Positions 49,331 to 61,279 of a stretch of 64,000 nucleotides of DNA are shown in pieces (position 1 is the first letter of the stretch; each line of letters opens with the position of its first letter). The position numbers and the translations under genes were made by a program. Source of the DNA: Morinoia aosen (lineage: Eukaryota; Arthropoda; Malacostraca; Amphipoda; Talitridae); contig CM059557.1 in NCBI GenBank assembly GCA_030386875.1, positions 58,606,514-58,670,513 on the forward strand, written 5' to 3'. A model generated the notes under the pieces. The model saw nothing but the letters and a program-made list of their open reading frames with translations. It searched no databases and was not told where the DNA came from.

Positions 49331-50740
49331 CCCTCGACCATATGGGGTTCAATTTCTTCAATTAAACTCGTCAGTTTTTTCGCACATTCCATTACTCTAG
49401 ATAGCTTTTCTAAATATTCTACACGTTCGCTCGTACCACTTTCTTACTCTTCGAAAAAGAAATTACTATTCTCAGTATCATCATGAGCAGCAGTATCACG
49501 CTCCATTGGTCGGAGTTCTACATTCGTCACCTCTTCATTATGCGAGAGCAAAAGAGCATGCACGTCTTCAACACCAATATTTTCAAAGCCAACTGGTTGA
49601 ATTAGTTAAATAGTTTTCAGATTGGTTTAATCTGCGATTTTTTGACAAGTTACACTATCCGAACTTGTGTTCATTCAGGCCACAATTTTTCCCAGCACCG
49701 TTCATTGCAGATGTGGGCACGGATTTCCATACCAGACTAATAATATGCACGGCTGTCTTAATGCTGAACATCTTCCAGTATGACCCAATATTTACGTCAC
49801 CAGTAGTCTCACCCACAAGCTGTTCCACTGATAGTTTCAAATATTGAGCTTTAAGTATTATTATTACGCAAAAATCCATAAATTCGTTTAGATTTGGAGG
49901 ATTACCTAGAGAGTCGTCTAGTACTAGTAGGGCTCTATTGTCTTGGATTTGCTCTTTATTATTTCGTTCATATACTTTACACTAAGAAAACAAAATATGA
50001 AGAAAAACACCGAGAAAATGTTACTGCTCAAGTAACTCAGGCTTTTCAATTACTATGACGAATCATAGGTGATGTTTCCTTGTCTAGAATCTTTATAATC
50101 CTCTAGGATACTCGGATCGATAGATTAATACCGGGTTAAATTTGACATCACCGTTTGCGTTACCACATAGCAATAAAGTTATTCAACCCTTATGTGCTTT
50201 AAATCCGGAAGCATTCATTTCTTTCTAGTTATGAATATTCGAGTCAGTATTTTCTAACAAAATCAGCTCTTTTCGTTAACGTTAAAAACTTGCTTCGGAA
50301 ATTAATTCTTGTCAGACATGTTACTGTCAAAAACACGAACAAACCGAGGTACAGCATGGTTATCTGCAGTGGCTGCTTCACCATGTAGTCTATGTTTTAG
50401 CTGCAATCTTTTTTTGAATTTATGAAACCATTTTCTACTAGTGTTTTAAATGTTGAATATTAGCTCACATGATCATAAATTTTCGGTTTTAGATCTTCAA
50501 AGAGTAATTTTGCTTTAATCTGAATCTTATTACTATCCAGCGGAATACCTTTCTTTCTTTGGTCTTGTCCCCAAGTGAATAGAAGCGTTCCTGTTTTGCA
50601 AAAAAGTGATCGACGGGGACGAAAAACATTTTTTGCTACTTCTGTGGAAGTCGAACACGGGTAGAAACAAAATAAGAGAACGCTAAAACGCTTTCTTACT
50701 TCGTCTTCATTTTTCTTGATATTACGCAAGTTGATTCGGG
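49330..50740 (-). pseudogene. Tigger-like (DDE, CENP-B-related) transposase pseudogene
   Basis: Read right to left: near 50640-50450, GTLLFTWGQDQRKKGIPLDS matches the CENP-B-type second HTH (WxxxQRxxGIPL). After a frameshifted stretch, near 49950-49890, RALLVLDDSLGNPPNL matches the second catalytic Asp block (ALLxLDNAPGHP) with D-S-L-G-N replacing D-N-A-P-G-H. At 49850-49680, SVEQLVGETTGDVNIGSYWK and TSAMNGAGKNC match the C-terminal YWK...MNGxWK block. Stops and frameshifts break it throughout, so it is inactive. Confidence 0.75.
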
Positions 50741-53700
50741 CAAGTTTTCTGTAGCAATTTCCTTCATTCTGTTTCTATGCATTTATTAATAATTAATTTA
50801 GTTTCAATGCTAATTTTTTAAAAACTATACTTCTTATTTCTCACAATGGTGCTATTTTAGCTTAACTAAATCACTCATTAAGACGGAGGCTGTAATAAAA
50901 ACAAGCCTCCTTTCGTTTCTAAACGTGTGACATGTGGCAACGTTTCCCTAGAGTCCTCTAAAACCTAGTGCGTCACTGTACAAAGTAGATTTTTACGGAA
51001 AGTAGGATGTTTTCAGACAAAAATAAGTATGGAATATGAAGCGCGCAAGTTTATATGGTGCGAAGTAGAAAGTTCTACTTTACTATACGACTGATCAATC
51101 ACTGTGTGTGAAGTGCTAGGCGGTCCTGTCGTGAATCGAGGAATTGAATCCCAACCGTGTCGAAAATCTATTTCATCGTGAACTTAGATTTCATTGTAGA
51201 AGCTATTTTTAGTAAAGCAAACTCCCTCAAAGGGTTGTACCATCACATGTAACTTTGCGTAGTGGATAAATGAACGCTCTATAAGTTGTGATAACATGTC
51301 ATTACGTGAATCATTTTGAAGATGTTAATTTGCCTTTCAAATACTCATATGTGTTAGAACTATATAAATGTGCGTAGAAAATTCAACCTTTGGATTTTTG
51401 CGCATCCATTAATGTTTGAATTCATCGTGGAATGACACCAAAGGTAGTTATATGCTAAGGGCTGTTAGAGATGATATTGAGGTCGTTCAACATCACATTC
51501 AATACGCGGTGTGGGCTGCTTTACACTCGAGCGCTGTAGATTCTAATGTGCAATTGTTTTTTGTATTATGCGTGTAAAAACTAGACGACATTCATGCCTT
51601 AGCTTACTTCGAATGAAGAATAAAGGTCTCCGGAAGAAGGACAATAATTAGGCAATTATTGTATGGAATTTATTCCATTTTTATAATCGTACTGTTAACG
51701 TTCCTCAAGGGGTGATTTAATCCATTTACGATTCGCTGGTGCTAAAGTTTGCGAATTGTAAGGGAAGAAATCATTCCTGTTCTAGCTTAAAAAGGTTGAT
51801 CACTTGACTGAATGTAAAATAAGTTCAGTCGTTTCAGTATGTAATGGAGAATATACTTTCTGAACAAACTGGAATTTTGACTGTTCCCTTTACTAAGATT
51901 AACTGGCGTCAGAAATTGCTTGAAACTTATTTTAAAAATATTTGTGGTTCTTTTTGTACTTCAGTGGTCAAGGAACACATAATGGACTTGATGCCGGTTT
52001 TTCGTGCTGAGGTGCTGGTCCCCATCCTACTCGTGTCCTCGCAAACTGTTGCTTTTAGTAGAGCCGCTTTAACTTCGCAAGATAATTCTGATTGTAATCA
52101 TCCTAACATTAATAATTGATAATCACTATGACAGACAGAAACGACAGAGGGGAGGTTGATGCACATGACGTGTCCTAAGTTAATTGATTTAATTTTCTCC
52201 CATTTGTTTGGTTACTTGTTCAGGGCGTGTTACTTCTTGTACGTTGCCAGATTTGCACGTTCCGAAACTTATATGCTGTTATTGTTATAAACTTAATGAA
52301 TTTTTTTATGCATCAAGTACAAAATCTTGAGCAAGGATTGAGTATTATTTGAACTTCTAAAGATTTGCAATGCTATTCCGAAATTTTAAAAATTATTGCA
52401 AAACTTGAGAGTGAAAAAGGTTGTTTGGTCAATTATCATATTGGAGACAGGCAGGCTTCGTTGGAAGGTGTAGACATTTTGAAGATGCCCTCAGAACCAT
52501 ACTTCATTTGAAACTTTAAAACCAAGAATATTTCACATGAAGTACTCATCTTTAATCAGCAAACGTTTTGAAATCTTTCTTCATCATCAATTCAATTTTT
52601 AAATAATTACATATCTCGAATAAAAGACCAAACTAAAGTGAATGAGAGACATTGAAAGATAACAATAAAATGTGAAAAATGTAAGTGAGCGGGTAATAAT
52701 AAGGTTGCTATCAATTGACCATTTGCAAGGAATATGAGTTATTCGTAGTGTTCAGGTTAGGCTTTCGTTCATAAATATGTTAAGACTAGAACCCTGAGGT
52801 CATTCAAGGTTATAGCTGAATTTAAAGTTTTATAATCGGTTGCAGGTGGGGAAACGATGCATATTGAGCACGACTGCTCACTTCAGAATTGCACGAGTAA
52901 GCTGGTTGAATCCTAGTAAGGAAGTTCTTACCCTATGCTCTGCCACTAGGGTATAGAAATTTCGTGATGTCATACCGACGTACGACTATTGCACTGCACA
53001 CAACTCAGAAAGTAAACCAGAGACTGGCAGAGAGGCTCGCTTTTTAATAGGAAACGTATCCTTAATGGATGCTACGTTAAAACGAAAAAAAACATTATTC
53101 TCTCCGGGAAATTCAATGTGTACCCGTTAGCAGGTCGATGGGATAGAGTTCGTGAGCTGGGACATTTCGAAAACAGGCGGGCCATGATATGATTCAGATA
53201 TCGCCATTGGAGTACTCAGGGCTGTCGTTGAGGTAACCACGAAGAATGTAAAATGCTTAGAATCTGGCTTCACGATTTTTACTAATATTCCAAGAAACCG
53301 TAAGGCACCTGGCAGTGGATGGCATTAGTAGCTCAAAATCGGATTTAAAATTGCGTGCAAGCAGCGAGAACGGAAAAAATAGTGCGAGCAGGTTCAACAT
53401 GAAACTGTTCGTGTTGTCAGCACACGATGCGAGTGAACAAATGGTCTAGCCGAAGAGATAGGAAGTTTATTACTAGGTGAATGTCTTGCCAATAACGACT
53501 TTACACCTTGAACAGATCCCCCCCCCCCCCCCCATCTGAGAAAGATGAAAAATACGATTGCACGATATCATTTACCTCGTGTGATAAGTTATTTCTTAAA
53601 AAGTTCTCAAAACAGATGAAATGTCATCTATCTATACCGGTACGTGAACGAGCAATTTACCTTGTGGTACACAAATGGTCCAATACTCGGTGAACGTGTC

Positions 53701-54014
53701 ATAATACCTGATATAACTCCGAATAAAATTGAAATACACGGATGAATAGGGCTGTGTTCGTTAGAAAATGTATGCTTGTTGTTAATTTCGGTCTTTGTAA
53801 AGGTATCGCTCGCAGAAGACCAAACAAGTGAGGACGTTGCCAAAAGGAAATGCTAGCGGACTGTAAGTCTGTAAGTCATTGGTATACAGATTAAACCGGT
53901 GAGAACCGGTAATGATTTTAATTTGCAGGGTTCTAATCGTAGCGCGCGTGTGCGGGTGAATACTAATACCAGTATTACCGTTTCTAATTATTTGGTGACA
54001 TTTGCATTCCATTG
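50741..54014. other. Intergenic DNA, little recognised
   Basis: No gene is supported. Near 52560-52580 AACGTTTTGAAATCTTTCTTC followed by ATCATCAA resembles a PLE-type end on the complement but has no protein remains. A pure run of about 18 C lies at 53517-53534. The open frame at 51844-52119 has no family motif. Confidence 0.5.
53517..53534. repeat. Poly-C tract (~18 C)
   Basis: A homopolymer of cytosine in otherwise AT-rich sequence. Its length is likely to vary or be misassembled. Confidence 0.9.
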
Positions 54015-55191
54015 CGAATCTCCGTAGGGATACAACTATTGTATCAATAGGAATTAACTCTCAAAAGGGAAAAGTGCTAGGACGCGAGCTGAGAGTTAGG
54101 TAAGCCTTCTTTTTGTTGAAATAGAACGTGCCTTTTATTTTTTTAAGTACCGTCTTTTTTTTCGGTTCACTGATCTTCTGTTTTTCAGCACCTTCAACTT
54201 TCTTCTTCAATTTTTATCTTGTTTCATATCCTTCTTTCTCAACTTACTGTTTCCATGTACGTAGGACCCTGCGCAGGAGCACGCCTTGTGCATAGATTCC
54301 ATGTTCCCTTCACTCTGTACTAAACGTCAGTGGTTGCCGCGATAACTTTTTTTCAACTTGCGATAACGATAGAACGATAATTTTCCCCTAACCTGCAATA
54401 AACAATAAACGATACAAAATTTCAAAACCCAACCTGCGGCAAGCGATAAACGGTAAAACGATAGCGATAAATTGTTTTTTACTTGCGATAACAAAAGCGA
54501 TAAATGATAAGTACCTTTATTTAGTTGAAATATTAAAAAAAGCATACAAACTATTTTTCCACAGTGAAAATTAATTAAACTAAACAAAAACTGTCACTGG
54601 AACCAGTCTATGGCCTACAAGTTCTATTCCACATAAGTATCTCTCTCTGAGTCAGACTCTCCCTCCTCAAGATAGCATCCAGGAGCTACATGTTTCCCTT
54701 GGTGAAGACCAGTTTCTCAAACCTGTCGCTGGTCATGCTTGCACGCTTGGGCCTGATGACGTCACCAGCAGTGCTGAACATGCGCTCCAGTGCTGAACAT
54801 GCGCAGCTGTGATTGGCCAGCTACACACAGACACACACACACACACACACTTGGCAGCTCTCATATGAGGTATTTCAGGTCTGAAAACGTCAGGCGGGCT
54901 GAAGTGACTATTGCCGTCGTGCAAATTTTTTTAATTTTTACAAAAGTCGTCTTTGAATTTATCGTTTATCGTTCCTAATTTTTTGGGACTAGCGGTAAGT
55001 GAATGAGCAATTATTTTACAAAACTATGCAATAAAAGATAAACGATAAAAGGTTTGACCTTAGCGATAATTATCATTTATCGTTTATCTCTCATTTTATC
55101 GCACGCGGCAACCACTGCTAAACGGTGCTTACATCCTTCCTCTCTCTGAACATCTTTGGTGTGGTAAGGGAGGCTGAAATTAATTTCTAAT
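54015..55191 (+). mobile_element. SINE-like retroposon, copy N, split by a hAT element
   Basis: The left part (54015-54327) has TAGGGATACAACTATTGTATC, GAATTAACTCTCAAAAGG, GCGAGCTGAGAGTTAGG, the pyrimidine body and a duplicated insert before TTGTGCATAGATTCC. The right part (55118-55191) resumes at CTAAACGGTGCTTACATCCTTCC and ends GGGAGGCTGAAATTAATTTC. The break falls in the ACTAAATGG block of the family. Confidence 0.85.
54328..55117 (-). mobile_element. hAT non-autonomous element, 790 bp, with 8-bp target duplication
   Basis: Inverted ends CAGTGGTTGCCGCG, flanked by CTAAACGT (54320-54327) and CTAAACGG (55118-55125): an 8-base duplication with one mismatch, diagnostic of hAT. CGATAA/TTATCG words crowd both subterminal regions, as in hAT ends. 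On the minus strand at about 54690-54785 the transposase C-terminus is still readable (ERMFSTAGDVI, PKRASMTSDRFEKLVFTKGN), the hAT dimerisation block. The catalytic part is deleted. An (AC)n run lies at 54831-54850 and AGTGCTGAACATGCGC is doubled. Confidence 0.9.
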
Positions 55192-56830
55192 CAGTCAATT
55201 GCGTTGTGAGTGGTAAGATAACATCTCTTGTTACTGGTGTAGCGCCCAAAGCCTCGTAACATTATACATGTTCTTAAAATCGAAGTATATATGAGAGAAA
55301 TATGAAATAAATTATAAATAGCTCCATTCCTCGCCTGATATAAGAATTTGTCTCGGGGCCGGGAAAGATACCAGAACGTGCAAGAACAAAAAGAAAGAAA
55401 TGAAAAGCCTTTTATTTCCAAGAAAGTTGGTGCATGAAATGTATTACAACACATTGGCTTCTAAAACTTTTCTAATATGAATCCATAATTGACAGACAAA
55501 CCACATTAGGGTGACACTAGCTGGATCTGGGGATAATTAACTATGAAAATTTATTTTCTGGGATAGTTTATACAAGCTATACAACCAAAATCACCTTCTG
55601 AAGGAAAGCATATCTGTCATACCTCCTGCATCATTTGACGGTTCCAAGCAGTCAAACCTCAGCTGCAGCACCACAACCACTTGCGCCTCATCTCAATGAG
55701 CGCGGCATCTTCACAGCTCTGCGTCACAGACAAAGATCAGAATTGTCCATCATCGATAGGGACACTAACGCCACTTTCATAAGTAGTACGCGACAGTAAA
55801 TAAACTGTAAGCGTTCTGTTAGGACCTGGAATTTCAAGTAGTGTAGTTTTTAATAACAAGGAATCCTGTTTAGGCATTTCAAGCACTGCAAACTCTTCTT
55901 ATTCTCCAAATGATATGCTCGATAATACTCGCGCACAAACTGATACTGGGAGTAAAACACCCCAGAGCGTAAGCTACAAGGATGAAGAAAAAAAAATACT
56001 TTTACTTCTTTCAATGGGTACTTGCACCCACTACAAATAATTCACGAAATTATTAATGATCTGTCTCATACAGTAGCATTTTTCCACAAATCATTAAGAC
56101 AATGTGTGCCTCCAAGCCCGTCGTCGATTTTTTTTACTGCATCAAACATTCAAATCATAGCCGAGGGACTTTTTCCTTTAAATTCACATAAAAGTTCTCA
56201 GGACCTTGCGCCTATGATACGTGCCAGTATTTCTCCTTATGTCGACTCCAATTGTCGAGAACCTTACGATACTTTACTTTCACTTTAGCTGACGGACACT
56301 GTCTCCTCCACGCAATAACGACACAGCTTGCATCACAACAAACCTTGCAATGGAATTATCTATCGGTGAAGGAAACATCATAACTGAGAGCTCTAGGAAC
56401 AAAGACCAGAATGCAAAATACGTTGACAAAAACAGTGGAAATTTCAAACTACTTATCGATGAATACATCGATAGAAAAGTTTTCGATCATGGAGTTGAGG
56501 ACCTCATATCCCAAATAATTTCAAATGTGATGAGAATACCAATTCACATATTTAATGTAGACAAATATTTTGATGAATTGTCCTCCGGTGAGCATGCATC
56601 GGAACAGGACCACTACAGCGTCCTTGTAAAATTGCGTAATGTTAACATTGTCTTTCTTACTCCCATTGTTTGACTAAATAACATTGATCAAATTGAATCC
56701 TCACCTAAAACCGAGATCACAATTAGCGATTTAAGCAAAAATGAACAAGAGGCCAAGCCAATACTAAATACTCCGCTAGACCTAGCAAATGCAATAACTC
56801 GAATAAACAACTGCCTATAAAAATGAATAA
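55192..56830. other. Sequence upstream of LINE endonuclease, possibly LINE ORF1 region
   Basis: No gene is firmly identified. The + strand frame at 56350-56673 (ELSIGEGNIITESSRN, VEDLISQIISNVMRIP, VDKYFDEL) and the short stretch ISDLSKNEQEAKPIL before the endonuclease are in the position and orientation of a LINE first open frame. They show no zinc knuckles or other diagnostic motif that I can see. Confidence 0.35.
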
Positions 56831-56837
56831 TGTAAAA

Positions 56838-57305
56838 AATGCGTACAAATGCTCGCAGTCTCAACAAAAAAATAGATGATATAAGGGTAATGTTGATTAC
56901 TAGCGACACCGACATTCTATGCGTATCTGAAACGTGCTTTAAATAATGAGTCGATAGTTCATAGTTAAACATAACAGGCTACACATTGTACCATTATATG
57001 ACGGAGTTAAGAATAAGAAAGGTTGCGGTTCATGCATTTTTAGATCTGACCAATAACAACAATCAGCTAAGCAAAATATTGCACGGACTTAATCTCTCGC
57101 AAGTGATTCAAGAACCAACGCGCGTTACTAACACTTCCAAAACTCTTCTACACCAATATAGCGATAGCAAACAATCCCCTATAGCAGTACTCGGCAGAGA
57201 TTTTACCGTCCATTTCTGATCACCATTCGGTAGAATGTCTAATCAATATTGCAACAGACAAACGAAAATTTTGTTACATAACCTATTATCTAAAATATGG
57301 ATTCA
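56838..57305 (+). pseudogene. Non-LTR retrotransposon endonuclease (APE-type), broken
   Basis: NARSLNKKIDDIRVMLITSD, then TDILCVSETCFK, matches the N-terminal block of LINE APE endonucleases (N-x-x-S, then the catalytic E-T-W region, here ETC). After an internal deletion and frameshifts, ILHGLNLSQVIQEPTRVTN and, in another frame, SISDHHSV match the C-terminal blocks with the SDH motif. Several stops break it. It is the 5' part of the element whose RT lies at 62.8-64 kb. Confidence 0.75.
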
Positions 57306-57309
57306 AGTT

Positions 57310-60300
57310 TGGTTGACTGGTCTCTCAGAGTACTCCTGGCACTGTCCTTTATAGACGTTTTTGAGTCAATTTTTCACTTGGTTTCAGTGAGGTAGAGCTA
57401 TTGAATATCATGGTAAAAGAGAGATAAGATATGAAAGATGTATTATTAATGATTCGAGTAATGAGAATATTTACTGAAAGTAATAATGACAATCAATGCT
57501 ATTTAACTTTAATTTACATATATAACATCATTTAGCTGGTTTTCGTAACTCCGAATGTTCGTAACTCGGGTGTTCGTACGTAGGGAAGCCAGAACTTCCT
57601 TATCAAACGTACTGATGCAGTTGAATTGCCGCAACAAATCTGCTTCAACTTCAACATTAACTTCCATGTATAACACTTTTGCCTGATGCTAACATCTTGC
57701 AACTCTTTACCAGTAGGAATAGATTTATTCTTTGATTTTACGCATGAAATTCCTAAGAGAACTAAAAATTCTTTACGAGGAGCACCAGATTTTGTTTGAT
57801 TTTATAAAGTTATCACCTTATAGCAGCTTAGACTAATGGAATCAATGGTTGTTACTAAAATAATGCAAATGCATTCTCTTATTTTTCAATTTTTTGTTTT
57901 GAATTGTTAAGTGAGCTACATGAGTAATTTGGTCCTCAACTTGATGATAAGAGTATAAGTGCTGTATGACATCAGACCGCAGAATGAGTCAAAACATATG
58001 TTGATAGTGTTCATCTCGTACCACTATAAATATTCCAATCATCAACAAAATTCTACCCATAACGCAAAGAACAATAGATAAATAAAATTTTCTCAGTATT
58101 AACAGCATTTGAACAGGGATAAGGTTTTCGCTCCTCACTATCGTGAATGAACCCAATTCATCAATTCGCCCATGTATAAATCTTCTTTCTTTCTTTCTTT
58201 CTTTGCCTTCTATAAAATTATACGTTATTGTACAAAGATAATACTGGTATGTATTTTTTCACTCGCTCAGTATTTTTCTAGAAACGAATTAAACTTGGCA
58301 CGAACATACAATTCCCCTGTATGCTGCATGTATTTCACTTTATCATTCCGCCTCGATGGCAATATATCCAATCATAAAAATTTACTCATTTGGGACCGTG
58401 GTTTATAAATTTGCTGATAATTGAGACAGACGACGTTGATATTTTTCCTGCTTGATAATAACTTTGATCGTGTTGCTCGGAGCCCTATAATTCGAGGACG
58501 CCTACGAAAGTACCAATGTTGGCAACTGCGATGACTCACAGGAATGAATTATTCATTGAAAGATATGGTCATCAAAATATCTGGACGACGCCTCATAAGA
58601 AAGTACCGAAGAAATAACACCTTGTAGGCTTGAATTTGGGAGTGTGAGCAATTTTCTCCGTGTATCATTTATTGGGAGCGCTCAACGAATGACGGCGACC
58701 GAGTCCGGGACGTGACTTTCTGTGATTGATGTCCGTCATCTTGGGTTGTAGTTCTATTCATTTTATATTTCTTTTTAAACATCAAATAATGTTATTTATT
58801 AATACATATGTATCTATATGTCTAGTGTTCTCGATGTTCATAGGCTTCTAGTCATCCTCGATTTGTCTGTTATACTCTTCGTCAGTTAGTTGAAAAGTTC
58901 GTGACATTTTTGTTCATAATCTTTGGTAATCAGAATCAAGCCCTTTCTTGGAATAACATGTTCACTGATCATAAAATTTCATCGTGAAAACCCTACTAAA
59001 TACAAGAGCAGCATACTGCAGACATAAAAAACATTAAAAACTTCCAGTTAGTAATTACTGTAAGTTTGAAAGTCATCCAAAGAAGGTTTGGTAATTTCTT
59101 CACTGAGGTCTATCATTTAGTTTCAGTCTCCACCAATATTAAGTCTTAAGAAATACTTTCCGAATAATTTCCATTTGAATCTAAAGTTTTAAGAAGTACT
59201 AGAAAAGAAGTTCCTGCATTACCTCGCATCGAAATAATACATTACACTTATCCAGCACGGCCAAATCAACTCGATACTTAAAGTGGTTCAATGGCATGAA
59301 AAGTCTTTTATCAGCCTAATCATTTGAATACTTAACTTTCGTTGAATTACGGGCAGAGCTATTGAAGTTTCAATCACATTTAAGGTTGAAGGCTCGCACT
59401 CTTCACTGAGAGGACGTGAAGCAAAAGTAATCATTTTGTTTATAGCAAGATGTCATTTTTGTCTTTGATGTCCCACGCGTGTTTAAAAGCGAGTATTTCC
59501 ATGCGGGGGCTTAACTTTGAACCAAAGTAAAATTTCATTTTTTCAATTAACAGTGAGGTATTTAAATCATTGGTTATACAAAAACTACCAAATTTCCCCC
59601 ATAAACTCATCTGAACTTCATTTATGTACTGCGCAAACCTGACTCTGATTCGAATAATATATGCATTGTAGCTGATGAACAAAACAATAAGGTTTCACAT
59701 TCGTTTCTACTACTTATGTACGACCTCATATTTTAGTTAGGTAAATATACCTTAGGTTAAGTAAGGCTGATGCATTAATCTTTTCTTAGCATTTTCTTCA
59801 TGTTGAGGTCTAGTCTCCTCGAAGTTCTCGATGGATCCAGTTTAGTTGAATGATTTTCGTTGCTTTGTTGAGCGCGCATTGCTCAGATTTGTGTTAATGA
59901 TTTTGCGGGAATATTTCGGTGCAACTGAACATTTCATTTAAAAACGTCCGTACTTTCAAGCGGAGAAAATTTTTAACGTAAAATAACTATATATTTTAAC
60001 GCAAACAGGGTAAAATATCAGTTCAGAATAATAAAAGGACGTTTCTAAAGTGGGGGATATGATTTACTTTTACGAGGGATGATACCAATTTCTCAAAGAA
60101 TACACGGGACAAAAATGAAGATATACATCGAGTGAAACGCTGTAATTTGTACCGGCTTGGTTCTAAACGAATTGCAGCTACGTAGAATTGTGATGGAAAC
60201 CCATTTACAAATTTCAAGTTTGAAACGCTGAATTTTTTTGAAGTAGGGAGGGAGGGGGCTGAGTGCTAGCTTTTATCACCCAATCTACAGTAAGTATGGT

Positions 60301-61075
60301 CCATGAACCGATCTAGAACTCATTCCTTTTTGAAACTCGTTTCCGTAAATCTTGTTGCAGTTTTGTTGTTACAGTGTCGCCAGAACTTTCTTTGGATCCC
60401 CTGTATACTCGAAGACTCAGAACTAATAATCCAATCCAGAACCAATATCAATAATCCCGTCGAGGGAAATGAAAACTTTCACGAGGGCTCAAGCGCTGGA
60501 CTGTATCAGAGTGCAGACTGAATGAAGCCCATAATCCGTACATTGGAAAACTTCATCAATTCGTTCTTTAGAAGATGACGTTATTGTATCTGCTGGACGA
60601 CCGTCTGTAGTAGGCAGTAGTACTGGACCGAGCGTCTGTTTTTCAACATTCGCGAATGGGAATATATTGTTCTGATATTCGAGAATGCGGATGTTTACTC
60701 AGTGTTATACATCTCAAGTATTTGACATTTTATTCGCATAGTTGTTTGAAGTTTGGAGTCCTGTAACATGGACTATTCTACTTAATTTTTTTATTGGAAG
60801 AGTTTAACCGTAGAAAATTGAACTGTAAAAAGTCATTTAAATTTTTTACGTTTCCAGGATGCGAGATGATGACGACGAAAGACTTCTCTACTATTCCACT
60901 CTTACAACTAACATGCATCCCACCAATCTCTTTCCCCAGCCACCGCCCATTGAAAGAGGATTATTTAGTAGATTAGTAAGAGTTGAATAGTGTTATTTGT
61001 CATGGTTGCTGCTAATGTCTGTTGGCATAGCTGGTCCCTTCATCGTCACTGCTTGCTGCTTGCAACGTGACTGCA
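57310..61075. other. 3.8 kb segment separating two LINE parts, unidentified
   Basis: The LINE is collinear on both sides, so this is probably one or more insertions, but I find no TIR, LTR or duplication that bounds it. TTCGTAACTCCGAATGTTCG and AACTCGGGTGTTCGTACG at 57545-57590 look like a transposon end. A (CTTT)n run lies near 58182-58204. No coding region is recognised. Confidence 0.4.
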
Positions 61076-61077
61076 AA

Positions 61078-61262
61078 AGCACGTATGACAACCAATCAAA
61101 AACGGCGAATTACTTTAACACTTTCTTCTCAGAAGTTGGCGAATAGGTTTTCAATGAAGTGTCTAGGACAGTTTCAGACACATCTACTGGTGTTAATCTG
61201 AGCGATGTTTCACTCCCAAATACTAAAAAAAATGGAGACCAAAGCGGGTTTGCGAAATAGAG
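61078..61262 (+). pseudogene. LINE linker between endonuclease and RT
   Basis: NQSKTANYFNTFFSEVGE, followed by NEVSRTVSDTSTGVNLSDVS in the same strand, matches the I-A-x-x-F-N-x-[FY]-F-x-x-[IV]-G block that precedes RT in Jockey/CR1-type elements. A stop follows GE. Confidence 0.65.
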
Positions 61263-61279
61263 ATACGAAAAGTCTTATA

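Noticed and set aside
51844-52119. 91-codon + strand frame
   Set aside because: Protein-like in length only. No motif, no repeat family, no neighbouring exons in phase.
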